From the NCBI RefSeq assembly GCF_000730425.1, contig NZ_CP008896.1, forward strand, positions 434,001 through 498,000: a stretch of DNA of 64,000 nucleotides. The letters are read 5' to 3'. Shown in pieces: positions 36,157-44,500 of the stretch; within the stretch, counting starts at the first letter, position 1, and each line of letters starts with the position of its first letter. This stretch comes from Pseudomonas fluorescens (lineage in GTDB: Bacteria; Pseudomonadota; Gammaproteobacteria; Pseudomonadales; Pseudomonadaceae). A program made the translations under genes and the position numbers. Below the pieces are notes generated by a model. It was not told the origin of the DNA. It did no database searches and saw only the letters and a program-made list of their open reading frames with translations.

Positions 36157-36219
36157 GGGCCGGTTTGCCGGCGATGGCGATTTCACGGACGCCATCGCCG
36201 GCAAACCGGGCGCCTACAG
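36151..36219. repeat. REP inverted repeat pair
   Basis: CTGTAGGGGCCGGTTTGCCGG and CCGGCAAACCGGGCGCCTACAG flank a short loop between convergent ampR and the dienelactone hydrolase gene. The left arm overlaps the ampR stop. The GGTTTGCC variant is present on both arms, a compensatory pair. Confidence 0.78.
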
Positions 36220-36223
36220 GCGG

Positions 36224-37111
36224 TTAGGCGAGGTATTTACGGAACCAACCCAGGGTGCGTTCCCACGCCAGGTTCGCGGCAGCCTCGTCGTAGCGTGGGG
36301 TCGAGTCGTTGTGGAAGCCGTGGTTGGCGTCCTTGTAGATATACGCTTCGTAGGTCGTGCCAGCGGCCTTCAAGGCTGTTTCATAGGCCGGCCAGCCTTC
36401 ATTGATGCGTGTGTCCAACTCGCCAAAGTGCAACATGATCGGCGCCTTGATCTTCGGCACATCCTTGGTTTCGGGCTGGCGTCCATAGAACGATACCGCC
36501 GCGCCCAACTCCGGGTAGGCCACGGCAACTGCATTGGTCACGCCACCGCCGTAGCAGAAGCCAGTGATGCCGACCTTGCCGGTGCTGGCGTCGTGATGCA
36601 TCAGCCATTCGATGGCAGCAAAGAAGTCATTCATCAGCTTCGCCGGGTCGACGGTCTGTTGCAGCGCCACGCCTTTCTCATCGTTGCCAGGGTAGCCACC
36701 CACCGATGTCAAGCCATCGGGTGCCAGGGCCATGAACCCCGCTTTGGCCAGGCGCCGGGCGACGTCTTCGATGTAGGGGTTGAGCCCGCGGTTTTCGTGG
36801 ACCACCACCACCGCTGGCACCTTGCCTGCAGCCTTGGCCGGGCGCACCAGGTAGCCCCGTACCTGGCCGTTGCCCTTGGGCGAGGGGTAGGTGATGTAGT
36901 CGGCCACGATGTCCGGGTCGGTGAACTTCACCTGTTCGGCCAGGGCGTAGTTGGGGCTTAACGACGCCAGCAACGCCGAGGCGGTCAGCCCGCCGAAGGT
37001 GAACAGGGCCGCACGGTCGAGAAACTCGCGGCGGTTGATTTTGCCATGGGCATAGCCGTCGTAAAGCTCCAGCAGTTCAGGGGCGAAGTCTTTGGCGGTC
37101 AGGCGAGTCAT
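36224..37111 (-). CDS. Dienelactone hydrolase family protein with Tat signal
   Basis: This 295-aa protein has twin-arginine NRREFL at 26-31 followed by a hydrophobic stretch, so it is probably Tat-exported. The alpha/beta-hydrolase core has nucleophile Cys in GFCYGGG (~187) and catalytic His in DANHGFH, typical of dienelactone hydrolases. The long pre-Tat region (25 residues) is usual in this Pseudomonas subfamily. The substrate is unknown. AGGAG lies seven bases upstream of the ATG. Confidence 0.88.
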   Translation of the reverse strand: MTRLTAKDFAPELLELYDGYAHGKINRREFLDRAALFTFGGLTASALLASLSPNYALAEQVKFTDPDIVADYITYPSPKGNGQVRGYLVRPAKAAGKVPAVVVVHENRGLNPYIEDVARRLAKAGFMALAPDGLTSVGGYPGNDEKGVALQQTVDPAKLMNDFFAAIEWLMHHDASTGKVGITGFCYGGGVTNAVAVAYPELGAAVSFYGRQPETKDVPKIKAPIMLHFGELDTRINEGWPAYETALKAAGTTYEAYIYKDANHGFHNDSTPRYDEAAANLAWERTLGWFRKYLA

Positions 37112-37156
37112 CGTCAGGCTCCTGCAGTGGTGTGTGGGGTTGAATGTAAACCAGTG

Positions 37157-37651
37157 TCAGGCCTTTCGGCCATGGGCCGTATCCGCCAATCGAGTGGTAT
37201 CGACCCGCACGAAGATCGAATCGCCAATCGCCGTCAGCACGCCATCGGCGTACACCTCGCACACCACGCGGCTCTTGCGCCCGACCTCGCCCTCGACCCT
37301 GGCGCGCAGGGTCAGCGGCACGCCCATCGGCGTCGGCTTGATGAATTTGATGCCCAGGTTGCCGGTCACGCAGTCGATCCGCGGCAGGTCGCCCGGCGTG
37401 CGCTGTTCGGCGCGGTAGTGATAGGCCATGGCGGTCCAGTTGGAGTGGCAGTCGACCAGCATCGCAATCAAGCCGCCGTAGACCAGGTCCGGCCAGCCGC
37501 AGTAGTGGGCATCGGGCAGATGCTCGGCGACGATATGCACGCCGTCCTCATCCCAGCGGCTCTTGATATGCAGGCCATGGGCATTGCGTGGGCCGCAGCC
37601 GTAGCAGACGCCGTCCGGCGCGGTGGTGTCTTGCAGGGAAGGGGTGTGCAT
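37157..37651 (-). CDS. Hotdog-fold PaaI/4HBT thioesterase
   Basis: This 164-aa protein is a single hotdog domain. CYGCGPRNAHGLHI near the N-terminus and VYGGLIAMLVDCHSNW are characteristic of a PaaI-like thioesterase subset with an N-terminal Cys motif. It hydrolyses an acyl-CoA of unknown type. The start at 37651 has AAGGA upstream. It lies 45 bp upstream of the dienelactone hydrolase gene on the same strand, so the two may be co-transcribed. Confidence 0.8.
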   Translation of the reverse strand: MHTPSLQDTTAPDGVCYGCGPRNAHGLHIKSRWDEDGVHIVAEHLPDAHYCGWPDLVYGGLIAMLVDCHSNWTAMAYHYRAEQRTPGDLPRIDCVTGNLGIKFIKPTPMGVPLTLRARVEGEVGRKSRVVCEVYADGVLTAIGDSIFVRVDTTRLADTAHGRKA

Positions 37652-37703
37652 CGGGCATCCTTATTGTTCTGGGACCAATCCCTGAGCCTAAGGGCGCACG
37701 CCC

Positions 37704-38594
37704 CTAACGTGCAAACTTCTTCGCCCCGGCCACACAGGCAATCACGGCGACGGTCACGGCGAGCATGCCCAGGCTTACGTGTTCATGGAGCAGGGTGGCC
37801 GCCAGCGCCAGGCCGAAGAACGGTTGCAGCAATTGCAACTGGCCGACCGCCGCGATGCCGCCCTGAGCCAGGCCGCGGTACCAGAACACAAAGCCGATCA
37901 ACATGCTAAATACGGCGACGTAACCCAGGCTCAGCCAGGCGGGCAGGCTGATACCGGAGAAGGAGGCGGGAGCCAGGACCAGGGTCAACGGTGCCACCAC
38001 CGGCAGCGCCACCACCAGCGCCCAGCAAATCACCTGCCAGCCACCGAGGATGCGTGACAGCTTGGCGCCTTCGGCATAACCCAGGCCGCACACCAGCACC
38101 GCCAGCAGCATCAGCAGGTCGCCAGCAGGCGCGGCGTTCAGCCCCTGGGCCAAGGCGTAGCCCATCACCAGCAGGCTGCCGAGGATCGAAAACAGCCAGA
38201 ACACCGGGCGCGGCCGCTCGCCACCGCGCAGCACGCCGAACACGGCGGTGGCCAGGGGCAGCAGGCCGATAAATACGATGGAGTGGGCAGACGTCACATA
38301 CTGCAACGCCAGGGCGGTCAGCAACGGAAAGCCGATGATCACGCCCAGCGCGACAATCAGCAACGGCCACCATTGGTCGCGCGCCGGGCGTTTTTCCTTG
38401 AACAGCCACAACACCATCAGGCCCAGCACGGCGGCGATACTGGCCCTGGCCACGGTGAGGAACACCGGCTCGAACTCCAGGACCGCCAGGCGCGTGGCCG
38501 GTAGAGAACCGCTGAAAATCAGTACACCGATCAAACCGTTGAGCCAGCCGCTGCGGCCCAGTTCAGGGGGGATGGTTGGGGATGTCTGTTCCAT
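37704..38594 (-). CDS. EamA/DMT-family transporter
   Basis: This 296-aa protein has about ten helices and two EamA repeats (GSLPATRLAV...; SFSGISLPAWLSLGYVAVFSMLIGF...). The ATG at 38594 is preferred from topology, but no strong ribosome site is visible and an in-frame ATG at 38633 is possible. It is divergent from a MocR regulator, an arrangement seen for exporters of amino acids or vitamin B6-related compounds. The substrate is unknown. Confidence 0.82.
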   Translation of the reverse strand: MEQTSPTIPPELGRSGWLNGLIGVLIFSGSLPATRLAVLEFEPVFLTVARASIAAVLGLMVLWLFKEKRPARDQWWPLLIVALGVIIGFPLLTALALQYVTSAHSIVFIGLLPLATAVFGVLRGGERPRPVFWLFSILGSLLVMGYALAQGLNAAPAGDLLMLLAVLVCGLGYAEGAKLSRILGGWQVICWALVVALPVVAPLTLVLAPASFSGISLPAWLSLGYVAVFSMLIGFVFWYRGLAQGGIAAVGQLQLLQPFFGLALAATLLHEHVSLGMLAVTVAVIACVAGAKKFAR

Positions 38595-38650
38595 GTTCAG
38601 TACGCTCGGCCGGGGAGGTTGTGTTGTGCGCATCCTATGGCTGAGAATGA

Positions 38651-38670
38651 TGACAATCAAAAAATTGTCA
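38651..38670. promoter_or_regulatory. 7-bp inverted repeat overlapping the MocR start
   Basis: TGACAAT-CAAAAA-ATTGTCA is a perfect inverted repeat between the divergent EamA and MocR genes, its last base being the A of the MocR ATG. It is a natural autoregulatory operator candidate. Confidence 0.5.
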
Positions 38671-40016
38671 TGGATACATCACTCATGCCCCCTGCGCGAT
38701 ACAAATCGTTGGTGGATGCCTTTGCCAGGGATATCCGCTCTGGAGCCCTGGTGCCCGGTACCCGTCTGCCCACGCACCGCCAATTGGCGGCCACTCACGG
38801 GCTGGCGCTGGTCACGGCGAGTCGGGTGTACAGCGAGCTGGAGGCCATGGGCCTGGTCAGCGGAGAGACCGGGCGCGGTACGTTTGTACGGGAAATTGCC
38901 GTGGTGCCGGGGCAGGGCGTCGGGCAGATTGCCGTGGCGGCGGGCATGGTTGACTTGAACTTCAACTATCCCTCCTTGCCGGGCCAGGCTGACCTGTTGC
39001 GCACGGCCTTGCGCCAGTTGGCGTTGTCCGGCGACCTGGAAGCCCTGCTGCGCTACCAGCCCCATGCCGGGCGCGCCCATGAGCGTGCGGCCATGGCCCG
39101 GCATTTGGTGCAGCGTGGGTTGCACGTCGCGGCCGAGCGGGTGCTGGTTGTCAGCGGGGCGCAGCATGGGTTGGCGGTGGCGATGATGGCGCTGCTCAAG
39201 CCGGGTGATGTGGTGGCGGTGGATGCCTTGACCTATTCGGGGTTCAAGGTGCTGGCCGAGGCCTTGCACCTGGAGATCGTTGCGGTCCCGGTCACGGCCA
39301 TTGGTCCTGACCTGGAGGCCCTGGGGCTACTGTGTCGCCGGCGCCCGGTGCGCGCGCTGTACTGCATGCCGACATTGCACAACCCCCTGGGCTGGGTACT
39401 GGGGATGGGCCAGCGCGAGGAACTGGTACGTATCGCCCGTGAACATGGGGTGATCCTGATTGAAGACGCCGCGTATGCCTTCCTCGCCGAACACGCGCCA
39501 CCGCCCCTTGCGCAACTGGCGCCAGAGTGCACGGTGTACGTCGGCGGCCTGTCCAAGAGTGTCGCCACTGGCCTGCGTGTGGGGTTCGTCGTGGCGCCCG
39601 CTGAATGGGTGCCGGCCCTGGAGCGCACGATCATGGCCACAGTGTGGAACGCACCTGGGGTGATGACGGCCATCGCCGCAGGCTGGATCGACGATGGCAC
39701 GGTGCTGCAACTGGAAGCGCAAAAACGCCTGGATGCCCAGGCTCGCCAGGTGTTGGCTGCGCACGTGCTGGCGGGGATGGACTACATCGCCCACCCCTCG
39801 TCTTACTTTTTATGGCTGCCGCTGGGCGAAGACGCCCGGGCGGACCAGATCACCATGGCGCTGGCGCGGGAGAACATCTCGGTGTCCACGGCCGAGCCGT
39901 TTTCGGTGTCGGCGCAGGTACCCCATGCGATCCGGCTGGCGTTGGGCTCGGTAGACAAAAACGCGCTGCATGCGGCGCTGCTGACGGTGCGCAAGGTGGT
40001 CGAGGCGTACTTGTAG
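38670..40016 (+). CDS. MocR/PdxR-type regulator (GntR HTH + aminotransferase domain)
   Basis: This 448-aa protein has an N-terminal GntR winged helix (~5-70; LPTHRQLAATHGLALVTASRVYSEL) joined to a fold-type I aminotransferase domain. The PLP lysine lies in the VGGLSKSVATGLRVG segment. Such regulators sense PLP plus an amino-compound. It is divergent from the EamA exporter, its probable target. Its 3' end converges on the end of the large toxin gene. Confidence 0.9.
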   Translation: MDTSLMPPARYKSLVDAFARDIRSGALVPGTRLPTHRQLAATHGLALVTASRVYSELEAMGLVSGETGRGTFVREIAVVPGQGVGQIAVAAGMVDLNFNYPSLPGQADLLRTALRQLALSGDLEALLRYQPHAGRAHERAAMARHLVQRGLHVAAERVLVVSGAQHGLAVAMMALLKPGDVVAVDALTYSGFKVLAEALHLEIVAVPVTAIGPDLEALGLLCRRRPVRALYCMPTLHNPLGWVLGMGQREELVRIAREHGVILIEDAAYAFLAEHAPPPLAQLAPECTVYVGGLSKSVATGLRVGFVVAPAEWVPALERTIMATVWNAPGVMTAIAAGWIDDGTVLQLEAQKRLDAQARQVLAAHVLAGMDYIAHPSSYFLWLPLGEDARADQITMALARENISVSTAEPFSVSAQVPHAIRLALGSVDKNALHAALLTVRKVVEAYL

Positions 40017-40081
40017 GCCCGTTTCACCCCTTGTCTTGCCACAGCGGACTCAGGGGCGAACGGGTACTGTCGGTTTTTTGC

Positions 40082-40312
40082 TCAGGTGTTGATCCAGGAA
40101 TGTTCGGCACCAACCTTGATGTCTAACTGGTGGTGAAGCGCAAGGTAGTGCTCCTTCGTTGCTTGTAGCTGCGCCCTCAGGCGGGGGGGAGGCGTAATCC
40201 CCTTGCTCTGGAAGAGCTGGCGTACATTGCTTTCAACGTCGACTTTAGATCCGGATGAGACGGCTCTGCCACCGACAACCTTCAGCTGTTTAATGGCACC
40301 ATCGAAACCTAA
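40082..40312 (-). pseudogene. C-terminal 75 codons of the glycosyltransferase toxin, cut off by IS5 insertion
   Basis: The frame up to the CTAA target duplication encodes GFDGAIKQLKVVGG... to ...GAEHSWINT and a TGA at 40082. Removing the IS and one CTAA joins it in frame to the toxin end (…DIYDL|GFDG…). It is therefore the displaced C-terminus of the gene at 41494-46290. The frame extends into the IS to 40423, so a hybrid product from within the IS is conceivable. Confidence 0.88.
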
Positions 40313-41504
40313 GGAAACTCTGAAAAAGACTTCCAAATCTGGTGAGATACGGCTGTCCCACGAACTGAACGGTTGAGCCCCGATGAAGCAAATGTCTTTC
40401 GCTGATGCCGAGTACGCAGGCAAACGTAAGCAGACCCGCCGTGAGCGTTTCCTGATTGAGATGGATCAGGTCGTGCCCTGGAAAGGCCTGATTGCGTTGA
40501 TCGAGCCGCATTATCCGAAGGGTGAAGGCGGTCGTCCGGCGTATCCGTTGATGGCCATGCTGCGGGTTCATCTGATGCAAAACTGGTTCGGCTACAGCGA
40601 TCCGGCGATGGAAGAGTCCCTCTACGAAACCACGATTCTGCGCCAGTTTGCCGGGCTGCATTTGGATCGGATTCCGGATGAAACCACGATCCTCAACTTC
40701 CGCCGGCTGTTGGAAAAACATGAGCTGGCCGGTGGGATTTTGCAGGTCATCAACGGCTATTTGGGCGACCGAGGTTTGCTGCTGCGTCAGGGAACTGTGG
40801 TCGATGCGACGATCATTCATGCGCCCAGTTCGACCAAGAACAAGGACGGTAAACGCGACCCCGAAATGCACCAGACAAAGAAAGGAAATCAGTACTATTT
40901 CGGGATGAAATCGCACATCGGTGTCGATGTTGAATCCGGTCTGGTACATAGCGTGGTGGGCACGGCGGCGAATGTGGCGGACGTGACTCAGGTCGATCAG
41001 TTGCTGCATGGCGAGGAAACTTACGTCTCTGGCGATGCCGGTTACACCGGCGTGGAGAAGCGTGCGGAGCATCAACATCGCCAGATGATCTGGTCGATCG
41101 CAGCGCGCCCCAGCAGCTATAAGAAGCATGCAAAAAAGAGCCTGATCGGTCGCATGCGCCGCAAAATCGAATACGCGAAAGCTCAAGTCCGGGCCAAGGT
41201 TGAGCATCCATTCAGGGTGATCAAGCGCCAGTTTGGTTATACGAAAGTCCGCTTCCGAGGCTTGGTGAAAAACACCGCGCAGCAGACCACACTGTTTGCC
41301 TTATCGAACCTGTGGATGATGCGAAAACGACTGTTGAATGCAGGCGAGGTGCGCCTGTGATGTGGACAATGAGCCCTGAAAAGGTGCTATTCCGCAAAAA
41401 ACAGTGAACTGACAGGAGGAAAGGTCTGATTTTCGATTAAGTCGGTGTTTTTTGAACCTCAGACAGCGAGGCCGTTAAAAACGGCTGCTTACTTCAGACC
41501 TTCC
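40313..41504 (+). mobile_element. IS5-family insertion sequence (1,192 bp)
   Basis: The terminal inverted repeats begin GGAAACTCTGAA (40313-40324) and, inverted, GGAAGGTCTGAA (41493-41504), with 10 of 12 bases matching. A 4-bp CTAA target duplication, fitting the YTAR target of IS5, flanks it at 40309-40312 and 41505-41508. It contains a single intact transposase gene. Exact duplication and intact transposase suggest a recent insertion. It interrupts the large toxin gene. Confidence 0.93.
40383..41360 (+). CDS. IS5-family DDE transposase
   Basis: This 325-aa protein is intact. The DDE-type core includes GTVVDATIIHAPSSTKN (first Asp), VSGDAGYTG (second Asp) and the R-x3-E region KAQVRAKVEHPFRVIK. 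The N-terminal DUF772-type segment (GRPAYPLMAMLRVHLMQ) is typical of the IS5 group. It is full length and probably active. Confidence 0.93.
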   Translation: MKQMSFADAEYAGKRKQTRRERFLIEMDQVVPWKGLIALIEPHYPKGEGGRPAYPLMAMLRVHLMQNWFGYSDPAMEESLYETTILRQFAGLHLDRIPDETTILNFRRLLEKHELAGGILQVINGYLGDRGLLLRQGTVVDATIIHAPSSTKNKDGKRDPEMHQTKKGNQYYFGMKSHIGVDVESGLVHSVVGTAANVADVTQVDQLLHGEETYVSGDAGYTGVEKRAEHQHRQMIWSIAARPSSYKKHAKKSLIGRMRRKIEYAKAQVRAKVEHPFRVIKRQFGYTKVRFRGLVKNTAQQTTLFALSNLWMMRKRLLNAGEVRL

Positions 41505-44500
41505 CTAAGTCGTAGATGTCGGGTTTTTTGGATTTAAGGATGTCGTTAAACAGCGTGGGCCCAACGGTTTCAAAAATCTTAGTTTCATAGACGTTGAACT
41601 CCGGAGTGAATTGAATCTTGCCAGCGCTGTCCCTGGAAACGGTGGGCCGATTGGCTGTGAAATAAGATTTGTTGGCCGCAAATCGTTTTTCCATTTCAGT
41701 AATGACATGGGCGATCACTGGGTTGTCAGGGTGTGTTGCAAAGTTACTGGTGTTGTAGAACGCATTGTAGTCAGTCAGGCTATGTGCAACAGGTCTGTTG
41801 AGGATAATGTCAGTCGAACCTGCTTTTAATGCGCTGCTGCCACTGGCGATATTGGCTTGAATGACATCATCGGTGTCCAGATAAATACCGCCGTATTTAT
41901 TCATGATCGGATAACGCGCTACATCCGATACGGCCGCAAGATTCTTGCCTTGCCCCTGTCGGAAGTAGTTGTACATGTCGCCATTTTTCAGCTGCTTGAG
42001 AAGCTCATCCTCATGCAGGTTCATCACCGTCAGGCCTGGAGCCCTGCTCTCCAGTTTGCTCTTTATTGCCTGAAAAATGCCGGGGTTGTCGGCATCTACG
42101 TGCAGAATGGATTTGTAGCCTGGCGTCCTGAGTGCATTGCTGACCATGTTTTCCACCAGATTGGCCGGGATATCCTGGCCGGCCCAGAAGTAATGGAACT
42201 CCTTGGGTAAGGGTTTTACATCATGGGGAATGTTTATGGCTGTCGGGGGGGAGATATCAACGAATTGGAACCTGTGGGCGTCGATCGGTTTGCTTTTTCT
42301 TAGCTCATTGAATGTTCCCCGCTGCCATTTGCCTTTGCCAGTTCTCCAGAAATACATATGGTTTAGTTCTTGAACGCCCGTAGAGAGATTGGTCGCCTTC
42401 CATGCCCCGACCGAGCTGTCGAAGATGACGTTATGCTCCACGCCCTGGTAATTGAGTGAGTAGGGATGCACCGAACTCCCTGTTGCTCTTATATCGTCCG
42501 TCGGGATTACGTAGGTACTGTCTCCAAGTTTCCAGGGTGTTGGAGCGTTCCCCGTACCCCCCACCAGTCGGTTTGTCCTTGAGGCAGGTTCCCATCCTGA
42601 AACACCAAGATCCCTGAGGGGTATATCCGGGGCGGAGCCTCCCGGGTGGCGGATGGTTCGCTGCCCATCTTGCACGCGTGATTCATACAGCTGCCCATCA
42701 ACCTTTACATATTCCTTTTTGCTGCGGCCCACGTAGATATTGCCCTGCGCACCCTTGGTCGTGAGTTCATCCAGCGCAATATGTTTGATGTCATAACCCA
42801 ATAAGTCGGTGTTGAGTGATTTGACTTCGCCATTGGCCGCCACCCGGCTTGGTGTGAAATCGCGAAGGGGTGGGCCAAAGGCGCGTTTCTTGAGCGTGTC
42901 GTATTGATGCCAATTGCCTTGAAACAAGACCACATTGCCTTCAACCGTCTTTTCTCCCACTTTGAACGTGCCGCTTGCCGCCAGGCCGTGCTGCTGGCTG
43001 GCAGTCTTCGCGACGTCATCGCTGCCGATGGCATGCAAGCTGTTGGGGTCGTTTAACTTAGGCACATCAACGTAAAAGTTATCCAGTGCCTTGCCGTACG
43101 CTTGCTTCGTGCGGGCGTCGAAGAGGTACCACTGCTGGGTCGCCTCGTCGAACTTCGCCAGGGCTCTGGTTTCAAGTGCGCTATTGGTTGCCTTGTAGGT
43201 GCCCTCGGCGATATCGGGTCTTTTTGCCAGTTCAAGCAGATTGACACTACGGTAGGAACCACGCAGGTGTTTGATCCCTTTGTGGGCGGTACGACCGAGG
43301 CCCACCACGCCCCGCGCCAGGTCATCAATACCGCCCAGTGGGTTAAGTGCGCCAATCGCTGCCCGCCCAATGATCTTGCCCGCCTGGCCTACTTTTGAAA
43401 GCACCGATGCGCCGGCTGAAAGCGCTTTTGCGCCCTTGGCCGCAGCACCCAGGCCGATTGCAAAACCGAAGATATCAAAGGCCAGATCGACAATGCCGGC
43501 ACCAATATTGCCGTCTATGAAGTTTTTTATGGCTGATCTGAACGGGATCAGGTTCAGTGCTATCTCAGCAACGACCTGATGGGTTGGCACTTCGGTATCG
43601 AAGGTGGTTGCCCCCTTGGCGTACTGTTCGACCGCTGGAAAATCCATGTCCAGGATCATGGCGTCAGCGATGTATTGAGTCCTGGGGCTGCTGAAACTAT
43701 TAGGTGCGCCTTGTGCCGATTCGTTGGCATCCGTTATCCCTGGCGAGTACTGCCCCTTGGGCTCGATCACGGGGAATTTTTTACCGTCTGAAACGTAGAC
43801 ATGACCACCGCTTGGAACGTATTCCCTGTAGGACTGTTCCGGTCTCCGGGTCACGGTGCCCTTCAAACGGTCGATTGCGTACGTCATGGCTTGGCCATTG
43901 CGCTCGGTTTTGACCAGCAATACGCCCGGCTCGACTCGAATGGGATGATCTTCCCGGAGGTAGCGAATTTCTTTGTGGATGCTTATTTTGCCGAGCTCCA
44001 GGTTCTGCCGGTCCTCCAGTGGCAGTTTTGAAACAAGGAGTTTGAGCTGCGCCGCCGTAGCTTTTTTCACACTGTTGGCGTAGCCGGGAAAGGTCTCTTT
44101 GAATGCTTGTAGCGGACGCGGCAAGTTTTTCAGGGTTGCCATGACACTGTCGACGTTGATCGCATCCGATGAGGAAACCCAGACTGCGGGTTTTCCATCA
44201 GGCGCAATATCGATTTGATCCCAAGTGATGCCCTTTATAAAACTACGGCCCTTTTCACCCCAGTTATCGGCCGACGTCGGCGCTCCGGACAGTGCGCGAC
44301 CATCGATGTAAAGATCCAGCAGTGAGTAAGGCCCTGGAAAAAAACGGCTGGAGGGCTGTGAGTTAATACATTTCTTTTCGAATAGCTCGGGGGCCATGTC
44401 CGGCAGCGCTTTTTTCAGTTCTTCCAGGGCAATGTCTTTGGTCGTGGGCATCTGCGGAATTTGCGATTCAGAGGCCTCCATCAGTTCGCGGATTTGCGCA

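Noticed and set aside
41340..41504. Second open reading frame inside the IS
   Set aside because: Downstream of the transposase there is only ~145 bp of noncoding end sequence; IS5-group elements need only one transposase gene.
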